Positions 27,857 to 37,767 are shown, numbered from the stretch's first letter. The stretch: 49,691 bases of DNA from Microcaldota archaeon (GCA_016926175.1 JAFGPA010000012.1:1-49691), one strand, 5' to 3'. A program made the numbers and translations. Notes: generated by a model from the sequence alone, not told the origin.

Positions 27857-29020
27857 CTACAGGATTTTCCCCCAGGCTGCGAGTTTCCATTTCTGGCCGA
27901 CGCGCTTTGACAATGCGGCGTGCATGCCAGGATAAACGGTTGTAGGTTTCTTGAGACGCACAGTTGCAGTCCCTTTGTGAAGTTTTGTTATCAGCCCGAC
28001 GCCTGTTGATGTATGTATGTTGATTACAATGGGCTCATTATCGTGCAATGGAATGGGACCCTCCTGCCTTTTCAGAAGGCTGTATTCCATCTTTATTTCT
28101 GTAACGGGCTCAGGAACTTCGCCGGGCCTCCCGACAATTGAACCTACCAGCGAATCTGCCTTTGTCAATGACGGATCGATTTCTGTTCCGACTGCAACAA
28201 GGCCTCCTGCCTTTGCTATTTTGAGGTCATCATTTTCTTCTCGGAGAGCAGTGACTTTCGTTATGATTTTTTCCGGTTTTGCGCCTTCTTTTTTTGCAAC
28301 CCCGGGTTTTATTTCTATTTCATCGCCGACTTTAAGCGCTCCATTTACAATGGAGCCTCCAAGCACCCCTCCATTAAGTTTCTGAATTGGGGTTCCGGGC
28401 CTGTTGATATCGAATGAACGTGATACATACATCCTGAATTGTGCCTTTTCATCAAATACAGGAGCAATCATTATCCTGTCTATAGCTTCCAAAAGAACAT
28501 CAATGTTCAGGTTATGGTTGGCTGAAACTGGAATAATTGGTGCATTTTCAGCTGATGTTCCCTTAAGGAACTGCTTGATCTGTTTGTAGTTTTCCAGCGC
28601 CTTTTCTTTTGAAACAAGATCAACCTTTGTCTGGACAATCAGGATTTTTTTGATTCCTGTTGAATTAAGAACAAGAAGATGTTCGGCAGTCTGCGGCTGG
28701 GGGCAGGGTTCATTTGCTGCAATTAGAAACAGCACACCGTCAAGGATGCTTGTGGCTGAAATAACAGTTGTCATAAGGATTTCATGACCCGGGGCATCCA
28801 CTATGGAAAACTTTCTGTAAAGCTTGCCTTCTTCAGGATTGATCGAAAGTTTGTCCTTGTTCTTGTAGATATGCGCATCTGCATAGCCAAGACGAATGGA
28901 AATGCCACGCTTCAGTTCTTCGCTGTGGGTATCTGTCCATTTGCCTGTCAGGGCCTGCGTAAGGGTTGTTTTGCCATGGTCAACATGCCCAAGCATGCCG
29001 ATATTCATATCAGCTTGCAT
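27857..29020 (-). CDS. eif2g: Translation initiation factor aIF2 subunit gamma
   Basis: MNIGMLGHVDHGKTTLTQALTGKWTDTHSEELKRGISIRLGYAD, VDAPGHEILM, PQPQTAEHL. ATG at 29020 preferred. Confidence 0.95.
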   Translation of the reverse strand: MQADMNIGMLGHVDHGKTTLTQALTGKWTDTHSEELKRGISIRLGYADAHIYKNKDKLSINPEEGKLYRKFSIVDAPGHEILMTTVISATSILDGVLFLIAANEPCPQPQTAEHLLVLNSTGIKKILIVQTKVDLVSKEKALENYKQIKQFLKGTSAENAPIIPVSANHNLNIDVLLEAIDRIMIAPVFDEKAQFRMYVSRSFDINRPGTPIQKLNGGVLGGSIVNGALKVGDEIEIKPGVAKKEGAKPEKIITKVTALREENDDLKIAKAGGLVAVGTEIDPSLTKADSLVGSIVGRPGEVPEPVTEIKMEYSLLKRQEGPIPLHDNEPIVINIHTSTGVGLITKLHKGTATVRLKKPTTVYPGMHAALSKRVGQKWKLAAWGKIL

Positions 29021-29402
29021 CTTTTTCCTCTTTCTTTCCAAATAGCTCTTCCAGCTTAGTGGCACCAGCCTTAACCACTTTCGTATTGACCTGGACTATA
29101 TCAACAGAATAGACGTTTCCTCGTACTATCACTCTTTTACGCTCGCCCTTTTCAGATGCATGGAATCCCTGGCCTTCGGTGGAAAGAATGGATTTCCTCA
29201 CTGCACCATAGACATTTTCCCTCATGGGGAATCCGCTTCCGTCGCTTCCTCCGGTAAGCTGGAGTGAATAGCCTGCAGCACCAACAAGATTGCCGTCGAG
29301 TTCATCGCCAATTTTCTTTCCTATTATGTTGGCCTCTCTGCCTTTTTCAAGTTCAGTCTGGTAACTTTTTCCGCTAGATGTTTCAGAAATTACTATCCGC
29401 AT
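29010..29402 (-). CDS. rps6e: Ribosomal protein S6e
   Basis: GKKIGDELDGNLVGAAGYSLQLTGGSDGSGFPMR...GERKRVIVRGNVYS. Confidence 0.93.
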   Translation of the reverse strand: MRIVISETSSGKSYQTELEKGREANIIGKKIGDELDGNLVGAAGYSLQLTGGSDGSGFPMRENVYGAVRKSILSTEGQGFHASEKGERKRVIVRGNVYSVDIVQVNTKVVKAGATKLEELFGKKEEKDAS

Positions 29403-29472
29403 TAGTTCACCTCATAAAAAGCAAAAAAAGAATTAGTTGGCTTTCATTTAAAAAAGAATGGGAAAAAAAGGA

Positions 29473-29688
29473 TTATGAATTTTTGAGCTTTGCTTTGTAA
29501 ACAAATCCATCTTTTCCGAGATAATACATGAAGCCGCCTTCTTTGTCGACTTTCTCGCTGCCTACTTTCTTTTTTCTTCCTTTCTTGTTGTGCTTCATTG
29601 GAGCAGCCCAGACGTATCCATCCTTTCCTACATAATAAAGATAGCCATCTTCTCTGCTAATTTTTTCTGATCCGATTTTTTTTCCCAT
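29473..29688 (-). CDS. Small basic protein with two GSEK-x4-GYLYYVGKDGYVW repeats
   Basis: Internal repeat GSEKISREDGYLYYVGKDGYVWAAP / GSEKVDKEGGFMYYLGKDGFVYKAK. Confidence 0.7.
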   Translation of the reverse strand: MGKKIGSEKISREDGYLYYVGKDGYVWAAPMKHNKKGRKKKVGSEKVDKEGGFMYYLGKDGFVYKAKLKNS

Positions 29689-29842
29689 ATTGTCACCTGT
29701 TTTCCCTCAAGGGTTTGCCCAAAAGAATTCTTTCCCAGGGCTACGTCTATATCCAGAAGATAATTTTTAAATCTATCGACGAAATTCAGACGGGCGTTAA
29801 AAATCAAAGGCCTTTTTAACGGCAAATGCCTTAATAATAGAC

Positions 29843-30109
29843 ATGTTCTCACTGCTTTGCAGGCCAAAACCCTGCCGGATTCTCATGCTTCTCAGAGACA
29901 ATGAAACATCATGGCACCTCTCGAAACTTGCAAAAAACAGTGACACCACATACGTCTATGTTACCAAGCTTATGTCAAATTTACAGGGAAAGGGACTGGT
30001 GAATATAGAGGTAAAGGGCAAAAAAAGGATTGTAAAATTAACAGAAAGAGGAGTGGGAGCAGCCAACCTCATTCATGAACTTAAAAACAAGCTAGACCAC
30101 TCTGAGTGA
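29843..30109 (+). CDS. MarR-like winged-helix transcriptional regulator
   Basis: SWHLSKLAKNSDTTYVYVTKLMSNLQGKGLVNIEVKGKKRIVKLTERG. Confidence 0.75.
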   Translation: MFSLLCRPKPCRILMLLRDNETSWHLSKLAKNSDTTYVYVTKLMSNLQGKGLVNIEVKGKKRIVKLTERGVGAANLIHELKNKLDHSE

Positions 30110-30517
30110 GCTGCTTTTCTTTACATAGCTCAGCACCTTGTCAAAGCCTATGTAATGGGAATAAACAGTTACTTCAATGGCATAGTTTCCTGAATTTGTC
30201 TGGCTGTTTGCAAATACCCTTACCGGAACTTCCACGGAGTCGCCGGATTTCAATTCGCCCACTCTTTTCTCAGTGGCTTTATTTATGCAGGCATCGTCAA
30301 ACCCAAGCATGACACCCTTGGGAAGAAGAGCATCGACAGAAACAAGATGGATCTCAGGGGATTTGTTTTCCACCCTTACAATAAGGTCAACCGAATTCTT
30401 CCGGTTTGCAGAAAGCCTGAGGGGGGCAAATTTCAGAGAAACATTGAATGGATTTGTTGATTTCTTCTCAGATTCTGGCTTTTTTTCTTCACCAAATATT
30501 GAGTTCCAGATTCCCAT
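30092..30517 (-). CDS. Beta-sandwich (CARDB/arrestin-like) protein, unknown
   Basis: VDLIVRVENKSPEIHLVSVDALLPKG...VPVRVFANSQTNSGNYAIEVTVYSHY; start at internal ATG 30517. Confidence 0.5.
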   Translation of the reverse strand: MGIWNSIFGEEKKPESEKKSTNPFNVSLKFAPLRLSANRKNSVDLIVRVENKSPEIHLVSVDALLPKGVMLGFDDACINKATEKRVGELKSGDSVEVPVRVFANSQTNSGNYAIEVTVYSHYIGFDKVLSYVKKSSSLRVV

Positions 30518-30604
30518 ATCAAAATCACCTGAATGTATCAGATAGATAAAGTATATAAACCACAGCAAATGGAAATTTTTAAAAGTAGTTAAGTAAAGAA
30601 CTAT

Positions 30605-31762
30605 TTGATGGAAAATAAATTAGTATTATTTGTAACCCTGGTTCTTGTCGCAGTTGCCCTTTATTTTGTAGCTACTGCTCCAGAGCCGGAAACTGAAGAG
30701 ATAAAAGAAGTTGATATCCAGGAGGCAAAGGACCTGCTAATGCGCGGGCTGGATTTCGGCAGAGGCACCACAGAATATGATTACTATTATACTGAAATCT
30801 CAAACGGATATCCGCTGGAATATCGAATAACTGAAAAAGGCAATATCAGCAGGGTTGAAGTTGTAAACCCACTTTCAGCAAAACAGCTTTATTTCCTTGA
30901 AAATGACACCATACTTTGTGTGGATTATGAGAACAGGGCGGTCTGTTCATCGGTCAAGAATCAGGCAGAGCTGAACAATTACGTTGAATCATTGAAAGTC
31001 AAGCTCCTGAATGACGAGCTTATCAACAGAAACAAGGCCAGTATGCAGTATCTTCTGGCGCACGGACTGGCGCAGCTTGATCCGGAATTAACTGAAAGGC
31101 CCGGATGCAAAGAAATCAGCTATCTGCTGAACTTCACGAACATTACGCTTTCTGAAGCAGCAACTTTTGGAATCAGTTCCAATTCTCCAAAAGTGTTCCA
31201 CTGGACAATGTGCATTGACTACAAAACAGTAAAGCAAAAATCATTCTGGTATATTCATGAGCAAATGAACAATACATATGAATACCGGTTTGTGTCATTC
31301 AATGAGCATCCTGCAGATATTGAAGTTCCTGAAAACATATCAACAGGAGCGATGGTCCAGCTTGAGAAAGAAAGAGAACAGTCCATAAAGCTTTCAAAGT
31401 GTTACACTGAAAAAGAAGGCCAGGAAAAGGAAAAATGCATCAGCGACAGGGCTCTGATACTGTCGCTACCGGCCCTTTGCGACCTTGCAGGAGAAAGAAG
31501 GGACAGGTGCCTGGTTTCGCTGATACCCAAAACAAACAATGAAACAATATGCACTACCATAATCAACCAGTCATACAAGGATGACTGCTACATTGAGCTT
31601 GCAGGCAAAAACAAAAACCAGAGCTATTGCAGCAATGTGATTGATGGCGAGAAAATTGATTTCTGCAATGAAGTTGCAACAAGAAATGAAACGAAGGTGG
31701 GCTCTGGAATTGATATTAATGAGCTGTTCAGCCAGATCGAAAGCTATGAAGGAATGGATTAG
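30605..31762 (+). CDS. Membrane-anchored extracellular protein with Cys-rich C-terminal repeats
   Basis: N-terminal TM LVLFVTLVLVAVALYFVAT; C-x(n)-C pattern in CISDRALILSLPALCDLAGERRDRCLVSL...CYIELAGKNKNQSYCSNV. Confidence 0.65.
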   Translation: MMENKLVLFVTLVLVAVALYFVATAPEPETEEIKEVDIQEAKDLLMRGLDFGRGTTEYDYYYTEISNGYPLEYRITEKGNISRVEVVNPLSAKQLYFLENDTILCVDYENRAVCSSVKNQAELNNYVESLKVKLLNDELINRNKASMQYLLAHGLAQLDPELTERPGCKEISYLLNFTNITLSEAATFGISSNSPKVFHWTMCIDYKTVKQKSFWYIHEQMNNTYEYRFVSFNEHPADIEVPENISTGAMVQLEKEREQSIKLSKCYTEKEGQEKEKCISDRALILSLPALCDLAGERRDRCLVSLIPKTNNETICTTIINQSYKDDCYIELAGKNKNQSYCSNVIDGEKIDFCNEVATRNETKVGSGIDINELFSQIESYEGMD

Positions 31763-32914
31763 ATGAAAATAGCCATCTTCACCGATACTTACCTGCCCCA
31801 GAGAAATGGGGTAGTTTCATATCTTTTGGATGCAACAGGAGAATTATCAAAGAAACATAAGGTAATTATTTTTGCCCCGGGAGGGAAAAAACTGAGGGTT
31901 GAAAGGAAAAATGTGACAACCTACTGGATACCCTCTTCCCCATTTCCATTCTATGAAGGATACAAAATTGCATCAATGAATTACGCCAGGGTAAATGAAT
32001 TGATAAAAAAGGAAATGCCCGACATAATTCATGCCCATGCCCCGGTTGTTCTTGGAGTGCAGGGGATAATATGTGCAAAAAGAAAGGGGATACCGCTTGT
32101 GATCACCCATCACACCCATTTTCCGGATTATGTGCCCTATCTTCTCAATGGAAAACTTCCTGAGGCTTTCGAGGATATCAGCGGATATACTGTCAAGAAG
32201 CTGATCAGGCATGTTTTTACAAATGCCGACGTTGTCACTGCACCAACAAATGAACTTGCCAAAGAGCTGCGTTCATACGGCCTCAACAACGTTGTCCATT
32301 TGCCCAATGGCGTAAAATTAAAAAAGTTCAAAAGAAACCCGAAAAAAGGAAATGCTTTCAGGAAAAAACTCGGCATCCCACAGAACAAAAAGATTATTCT
32401 TTATCTTGGCCGCGTAAGTTTTGAAAAGAAGCTGGATATGCTCCTTCATGCATTCAGCATGATAGACAATGCCTATCTTGTAATTGCCGGAACCGGCCCT
32501 TATCTTGAGGATCTCAAAAAGCTGGCGGAAACGCTTGGTGTGAGGAATGTCCGCTTTACCGGATTCCTGAAGGACATTGTAGAGGCCTATTCCGCAGCAG
32601 ACATTTTTGCCTCGCCTTCAGACACTGAAACTTTTGGGCTGACTTTTGTGGAAGCAATGCAAAGTGAACTGCCTGTGGTGGGAGTCTCGAAGCTTGGAGC
32701 CAGAGAGATAATCCAGAATGGAAAAACAGGCTATCTTGTTACGCCGGGAAAAGCAAGGGCTTTTGCAAGTGCCCTGGAAAAACTCCTGAAAAGCAGCGAT
32801 TTAAGGAAAAAATTCGCGAAAAACGGAAAGGAAAGGGCAAAAGAATACTCCTTAAGCAACAGCATAAAAAAAACCGAAGAGATCTACAAAAGGGTGAGGA
32901 GATCTACACCATAG
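31763..32914 (+). CDS. Glycosyltransferase family 4
   Basis: MKIAIFTDTYLPQRNGVVSYL, HAHAPVVLGVQG, LYLGRVSFEKKLDMLL, FASPSDTETFGLTFVEAMQSELPVVG. Confidence 0.93.
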   Translation: MKIAIFTDTYLPQRNGVVSYLLDATGELSKKHKVIIFAPGGKKLRVERKNVTTYWIPSSPFPFYEGYKIASMNYARVNELIKKEMPDIIHAHAPVVLGVQGIICAKRKGIPLVITHHTHFPDYVPYLLNGKLPEAFEDISGYTVKKLIRHVFTNADVVTAPTNELAKELRSYGLNNVVHLPNGVKLKKFKRNPKKGNAFRKKLGIPQNKKIILYLGRVSFEKKLDMLLHAFSMIDNAYLVIAGTGPYLEDLKKLAETLGVRNVRFTGFLKDIVEAYSAADIFASPSDTETFGLTFVEAMQSELPVVGVSKLGAREIIQNGKTGYLVTPGKARAFASALEKLLKSSDLRKKFAKNGKERAKEYSLSNSIKKTEEIYKRVRRSTP

Positions 32915-33354
32915 TCGGTATTGATGCTGGAATCAAAACAGGCTATGCAATACTGGATCTTTCCGGAAATCTCATAGGAACGGGCTGTGAAAAGGAGGCA
33001 AGTGATGAAAAGATCGTGAAACGAGTATCTGAATTTGGCATACCTGTTTTGATAGCATCCGATACTTCGCCGCCTTCTCATTTTGTCTCAAAAATAGCAG
33101 CAAGATTCAATATCAGGGTGTTTCATCCGATGAAAAGCCTTACAAAGGCTGAGAAAAGGGAGATAGGAAAAGGGATTGAGGATGTGCATATCAGGGATTC
33201 ATATGCAGCTGCTGTCAAGGCATACCGGAAATACCAGAACCGGCTGCGGCAGATAGATGCCATGGATGCTGATAACAAGGAAGAACTGAAGAGGAACGCA
33301 ATATGCGGCCAGAAGATAAGTGGTAATACGCATAAAGAAACATTTAAATACTAA
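32902..33354 (+). CDS. RNase-H-fold (DUF460-like) predicted nuclease; start codon uncertain, apparently non-AUG/GUG/UUG
   Basis: Frame reads IYTIVGIDAGIKTGYAILDLSG...PVLIASDTSPPSHFVSKIAARFNIRVFHP...RDSYAAAVKAYRKYQNRLRQID; the conserved N-terminus precedes the ORF-track start (GTG 33016). Confidence 0.7.
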   Translation: MYTIVGIDAGIKTGYAILDLSGNLIGTGCEKEASDEKIVKRVSEFGIPVLIASDTSPPSHFVSKIAARFNIRVFHPMKSLTKAEKREIGKGIEDVHIRDSYAAAVKAYRKYQNRLRQIDAMDADNKEELKRNAICGQKISGNTHKETFKY

Positions 33355-33385
33355 GAATGCGTAATTTATTGTTGTTGGTGATACT

Positions 33386-34003
33386 TTGGTGGGCAAAAAG
33401 AAAGTTGTTAGAAAGAAAACTGTTTCTAAAAAGAAGATTAAATCAGTAAAAAAGGCAGTCAAGCCTGCAAAAAATTCAAGCCCTCCAAAAAAAGAAGTTC
33501 CAAAGGACTTGCCAAGGCCTGAGAATATGAAAAGGATTTCAAAAATCCTTCAGGATGCCTACATCAGGCAGAATCTTATAGGTGTTGGCGGGGAAAATGC
33601 ACTTTCAATCATCAAGAATTTTTATGGCAGGCACAGTGACGAGGAACTCGCAAAGAAGCTTAAGATCAAGATAAGTGATGTCAGGGCTACATTGAACAAG
33701 CTTCACAACGAAGGGCTTGTAAACTACAACAGGCAGAAGGACAGCGAAACAGGATGGTATTCCTACAGCTGGACACTGAATCATGAAAGAATGGAAAGAT
33801 GGGCAAATGACCAGACAAATAAGATTGAAGATGTGCATGGGGATGGAGAAAAATACTATTGCCCTTCCTGTGGCGCAGCAACAATAACTGATTTTGAGAC
33901 AGCATCTTCAGGAAATTTCAAATGCTGCCAGTGCGAGAGGATGCTTGAATTTTTGGATAGAAATAAAATGCTTGAGTTGTATGATAGAAAACGATTAGGA
34001 TGA
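33386..34003 (+). CDS. tfe: Transcription initiation factor E (TFE alpha), GTG start
   Basis: LAKKLKIKISDVRATLNKLHNEGLVNYNRQKDSETGWYSYSWTL, zinc ribbon YYCPSCGAA...FKCCQCERMLEFLD. Confidence 0.93.
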   Translation: MVGKKKVVRKKTVSKKKIKSVKKAVKPAKNSSPPKKEVPKDLPRPENMKRISKILQDAYIRQNLIGVGGENALSIIKNFYGRHSDEELAKKLKIKISDVRATLNKLHNEGLVNYNRQKDSETGWYSYSWTLNHERMERWANDQTNKIEDVHGDGEKYYCPSCGAATITDFETASSGNFKCCQCERMLEFLDRNKMLELYDRKRLG

Positions 34004-34383
34004 AAATTCAGGAACTGAACTCTTACATGGTCGTTTTCAACAGGGGCAGAGTGCTACTTCTGAAAAGAGGGGATTTCTGGGAATTCCCCGGAGGCGGAGT
34101 GGAATGGGGAGAAGATCCCCTGAAAGCTGCCATAAGGGAAACAAAGGAAGAAACCGGCCTGGATACCTATAATGTGAAATATGTTACTGTGACTTCGGCA
34201 ACCTATGAGAAGGACGGAAATCAGAAGCATTCTGTTTACATTGTCTACAAAGGTGAAACTGATTCTGAAACGGTTAATCTGTCCGGTGAGCACAGGGAGT
34301 ACCGATGGCTTAACATGCTTGAGGCAAAATACCTTAAATTCGGCCTGAATGCAGAGGGCATTCTTGACTGCATTTCCGAATGA
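34000..34383 (+). CDS. NUDIX hydrolase
   Basis: GGGVEWGEDPLKAAIRETKEETGL. Confidence 0.93.
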   Translation: MKIQELNSYMVVFNRGRVLLLKRGDFWEFPGGGVEWGEDPLKAAIRETKEETGLDTYNVKYVTVTSATYEKDGNQKHSVYIVYKGETDSETVNLSGEHREYRWLNMLEAKYLKFGLNAEGILDCISE

Positions 34384-34399
34384 ATTCCCACGCCGCTTC

Positions 34400-36970
34400 T
34401 CACATTGACTTGAAATCGATAACCATTTGTTCCAGTTCATCAGGCTTATGGAACAAAAGGGATTTGCTTTCAGATTCCAGCTTCAGGATAAGAGGAGCAA
34501 CAGATGGAGAGGAATTGACAAGCTCTATGAAATTCTGCTTTTCTGCTTCATTCTTGAACAGCATTATTGTTATTCCCTTGCTGATTGTTGAAAGCGCACG
34601 CTTAAGCGAGAGTTTATTGTCTGCATTCCTGTCGTAGAAATGCAGGTACATCTGCTGGCCAACAACTGTGATAACTGAATCGGCTTCTTTGGATTCGTTC
34701 AGGCTTGTAAACGGAACTGCATTGTTGACACAGATGTCGCGGATTCTGCGCATCATTGCAAGATAGTCAATTGTCTTCTTGGTTTTATCCTCCCAGGAGA
34801 CAAGACCATAATAGTTTATGGAAAATTTTACTTTTCCGGCTTTGATAAGCTGGTCAAGAAGCAATTCAACATTGAAATCGGTTATGAATATGGGCCTGCC
34901 CTTATAGAATATATCCTTAAAGCCGTTTTTTATTTCTGCAGTTGTAAGAGGGGTGTTTTCCCATCGGTAGTTCTCATTTACTTTCTGGAAGATGCTGAGA
35001 ATGGTATCTGATGACAGCGGAACCCTTGTTCTGGCAACTGGCGGGAAAACAGGTATATCCAGCCAGTATGAAATTTCTTCCCGCCTTGCAAACAATACAC
35101 CAAGCCCAACGATGCCTCCGGTAAGAATGATCGTGATCCAGAAAACCGGATTGTCAAAAGGACCTTCCGGTCTTGGCAGGGACACAGGAACATTGACCCT
35201 AAGTGCTCCTGATGTGAATTCAAAATTATAATTTCCGTATGGAAGCCTCTGGTTATCTGTTTTTGATCCGACATCAACACGGATAGTATCAACATTGCGG
35301 AACTGATAGGATCCGTATTCTCCCCTGTTGACATTTACTGAAACTTCATTAAGGGTAACAGGGCTGCCGTCCATTGTAACGGCAAAAACATAAGTGGACG
35401 GATTTGCAGCAGCAGGGCCTTTGTATGTGATGTCTATTGAAACTACTTTCATGTAGGTCTGTGCATGAACGACATTGGAAGAATCCATAAGCCTGACCAT
35501 GTATTCCCCGCGGTCAAGGTCAACGGAAATATCAAATGATCTTTCAGACTGGGTATTTACCGGTCCCTGGGGGAACAGCTCGACTTCAGTGCCGTTCTCA
35601 TCAGTAATTTTAAGGAACATGTCAAGGGATGCGGGATTTTGCTCTTTCAGCACTGCATTGAGCCTTACGGATTCTGCCGTGATGCTTGTTGGAACAACCT
35701 TCACCCCACCCTGTATAAACAGCTGGTTTTCATCGAATTTTTCAACAAAAGTATAAAGAGTCTGGCGTACCGGAACATTGGATGCTTCTGATTCTCCAAT
35801 GAATTCAACTTTTATTGTAGCCTTTGGAGCTGTTCTCTCAAAAGAGAACGGCTCGGTATAGAAATAGGATTTTCCCGAATATGCCGTCTGGTTAGCAATG
35901 ACATATGTTTTTGATTCAGCTATGGGTTCGGCCCAAGGCGTCTCGAATATTAGTTTGGATATGTCATCTGCTGCACTTTTCGCGTCTCTTTTCCATCCGC
36001 CGTCAAGAGTCTGCGGAACAAAGATGAATGCTCCATTGCCTCTCTTAACAGAGCTTATTGCTCCATATATGAGCTTGCTTTCCCAGCCTCCGCTTCCAGT
36101 TGCCCGGTAAAGCGGCTGGAACAAATTAATATCTGAAGATGGCTGGAGAGGCGTGTTCCTGTCGAACGTCACCGGAAGGGATGCAATCTGAGCCTGTGAA
36201 AGGGAATTTACAAGAGTTCCGTTCAGCACCCTGTCAAAGGGCTGCCCCATGTAAATCAGAACTACGCCTTTTTCTGCAAGGGCAGTCATATTCAAAAGGC
36301 TCCCATAACCAAGCAGCTCTTTTGGAACTGCACCGCTTGGAACTATGATTATTGCGCCCTGTGGAAGGGATTCGAGCTCAGTCACGGTAATTTCATTGAG
36401 GAGTATGTTTCTTGTTTCAAGGTTTGCGCGCAGATGCACAGTGAAATTGGTATAAGTTGTTGCTTCAACCCTCTGGCTGTTCAACAGGAAAATCTCGGAA
36501 GGGATTTTTTCCCTGTATGGTGTAAGAACTATGCTGTAGTTGTCTATGTTCCTGGCGCCATATTCCACAAAAACAGCGCCCGTATATTCAGGGAAACCAA
36601 GCCTTCCGGAACTCAGGAGTTCGCTGTCATGAAGAACATTGTCTATTAATGGCTTGTCCATAGGCTCCTGGAAAACTTCAGGGGCCGTATGGCCCAGGGA
36701 AACAGTTATGTAAAGCAGACCCACGCCCAGTATGATCATGGCAATAAGCAGTGCTGCTCCGATAACTGCAAAATTGAATCCGCCCTGCGGTTTTTCAGGT
36801 TCCGCTTCTTTTTTCCCTGCTTTCGGCTTGAGGAATACCTTGATTGCATCCTTTATTCTTTCAACTGGAGGCCGGTCAATCATTTTATAGTGGGAGACAT
36901 ATTCATACTTGCGCTTAACATCGAACTTGTAAATTTTCTTCCTGATCTTAACATTACCTAGGTCCGCCAT
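34400..36970 (-). CDS. Large two-TM protein with extracytoplasmic beta-rich region; part of HerA/VirB4-type ATPase locus
   Basis: TM FNFAVIGAALLIAMIILGVGLLYI; TM NPVFWITIILTGGIVGLGVLF; long intervening region; cytoplasmic C-terminus. Confidence 0.7.
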   Translation of the reverse strand: MADLGNVKIRKKIYKFDVKRKYEYVSHYKMIDRPPVERIKDAIKVFLKPKAGKKEAEPEKPQGGFNFAVIGAALLIAMIILGVGLLYITVSLGHTAPEVFQEPMDKPLIDNVLHDSELLSSGRLGFPEYTGAVFVEYGARNIDNYSIVLTPYREKIPSEIFLLNSQRVEATTYTNFTVHLRANLETRNILLNEITVTELESLPQGAIIIVPSGAVPKELLGYGSLLNMTALAEKGVVLIYMGQPFDRVLNGTLVNSLSQAQIASLPVTFDRNTPLQPSSDINLFQPLYRATGSGGWESKLIYGAISSVKRGNGAFIFVPQTLDGGWKRDAKSAADDISKLIFETPWAEPIAESKTYVIANQTAYSGKSYFYTEPFSFERTAPKATIKVEFIGESEASNVPVRQTLYTFVEKFDENQLFIQGGVKVVPTSITAESVRLNAVLKEQNPASLDMFLKITDENGTEVELFPQGPVNTQSERSFDISVDLDRGEYMVRLMDSSNVVHAQTYMKVVSIDITYKGPAAANPSTYVFAVTMDGSPVTLNEVSVNVNRGEYGSYQFRNVDTIRVDVGSKTDNQRLPYGNYNFEFTSGALRVNVPVSLPRPEGPFDNPVFWITIILTGGIVGLGVLFARREEISYWLDIPVFPPVARTRVPLSSDTILSIFQKVNENYRWENTPLTTAEIKNGFKDIFYKGRPIFITDFNVELLLDQLIKAGKVKFSINYYGLVSWEDKTKKTIDYLAMMRRIRDICVNNAVPFTSLNESKEADSVITVVGQQMYLHFYDRNADNKLSLKRALSTISKGITIMLFKNEAEKQNFIELVNSSPSVAPLILKLESESKSLLFHKPDELEQMVIDFKSM

Positions 36971-37767
36971 TATCTTACCACTTCTATATAACCTTCATTT
37001 ACAAGGCGGTTTAGTGCATCTTCTATTTTTGCCTCGGAAACTTTGTAAAGTTTGGAAAATTCTATTATGTTTATTGAGCCGTTGTGCTCGCTGATCCATT
37101 CCTGAAGCTTTGATTTCAGAACATCATCAGAAAGACCTTCCAGTTCCTTTACACGGAGATTTAATTCGTCGTTTGCGGATTTGAGTTCATAGTTGCTTGT
37201 TGAAAGAGCCTGGCTCTGCTCGGTAAGCCTCTCCACTTTCTTGTTAAGGTCCTTGACTTCCTTCTTAAGTGAATCATACTGGGTATAGAGCTTTGTGTAT
37301 TCCATGGTAACTGAATTGGAAAGATCAGTAATTGCACTCTCTATGAGCTGATAAAGAGTCTTATTCTCAACCCGGTATGAGTCTTCAATAAGCGAGAATA
37401 TGTTGAGCAGATACCTGATAACGTCAACCCTTCTTTTTCTCGGGCTGATTTCGGTGGGAATAGTATATGTAACTTCAACTTCATCTTCCTTGATCTTGGC
37501 AATTGAAAAGAGATATGGATTCTTGTCAATGTCGCGGCTCTCGACATATATAACGTTGAGAACATCCTTTTCAGGGGCTATTTCAAGAAAAGATATTGAC
37601 CTTAGGACAGATGCAAGATCCTTGATTTTTCCGTTCACTAATTTTCCTTTGATCTTAAATCCGTCAACTTGTGGAGGATGGGTTTCTTCCTGTTGTGTTG
37701 GTCCTGCCATTATTTCACCTTCTTTTTCCCTTTTGGGGATTTTCCGATAGTCTTTGGCTCGTCCCAC
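36970..37767 (-). CDS. Coiled-coil protein with C-terminal winged-helix-like domain
   Basis: Heptad-like SLKKEVKDLNKKVERLTEQSQALSTSNYELKSANDELNLRVKELEG; C-terminal IIEFSKLYKVSEAKIEDALNRLVNEGYIEVV. Confidence 0.65.
   Translation of the reverse strand: MGRAKDYRKIPKREKEGEIMAGPTQQEETHPPQVDGFKIKGKLVNGKIKDLASVLRSISFLEIAPEKDVLNVIYVESRDIDKNPYLFSIAKIKEDEVEVTYTIPTEISPRKRRVDVIRYLLNIFSLIEDSYRVENKTLYQLIESAITDLSNSVTMEYTKLYTQYDSLKKEVKDLNKKVERLTEQSQALSTSNYELKSANDELNLRVKELEGLSDDVLKSKLQEWISEHNGSINIIEFSKLYKVSEAKIEDALNRLVNEGYIEVVR

Noticed and set aside
29628-29867. 79-aa minus-strand ORF upstream of the repeat protein
   Set aside because: Overlaps a supported CDS in another frame and promoter-like AT-rich DNA; no motif.
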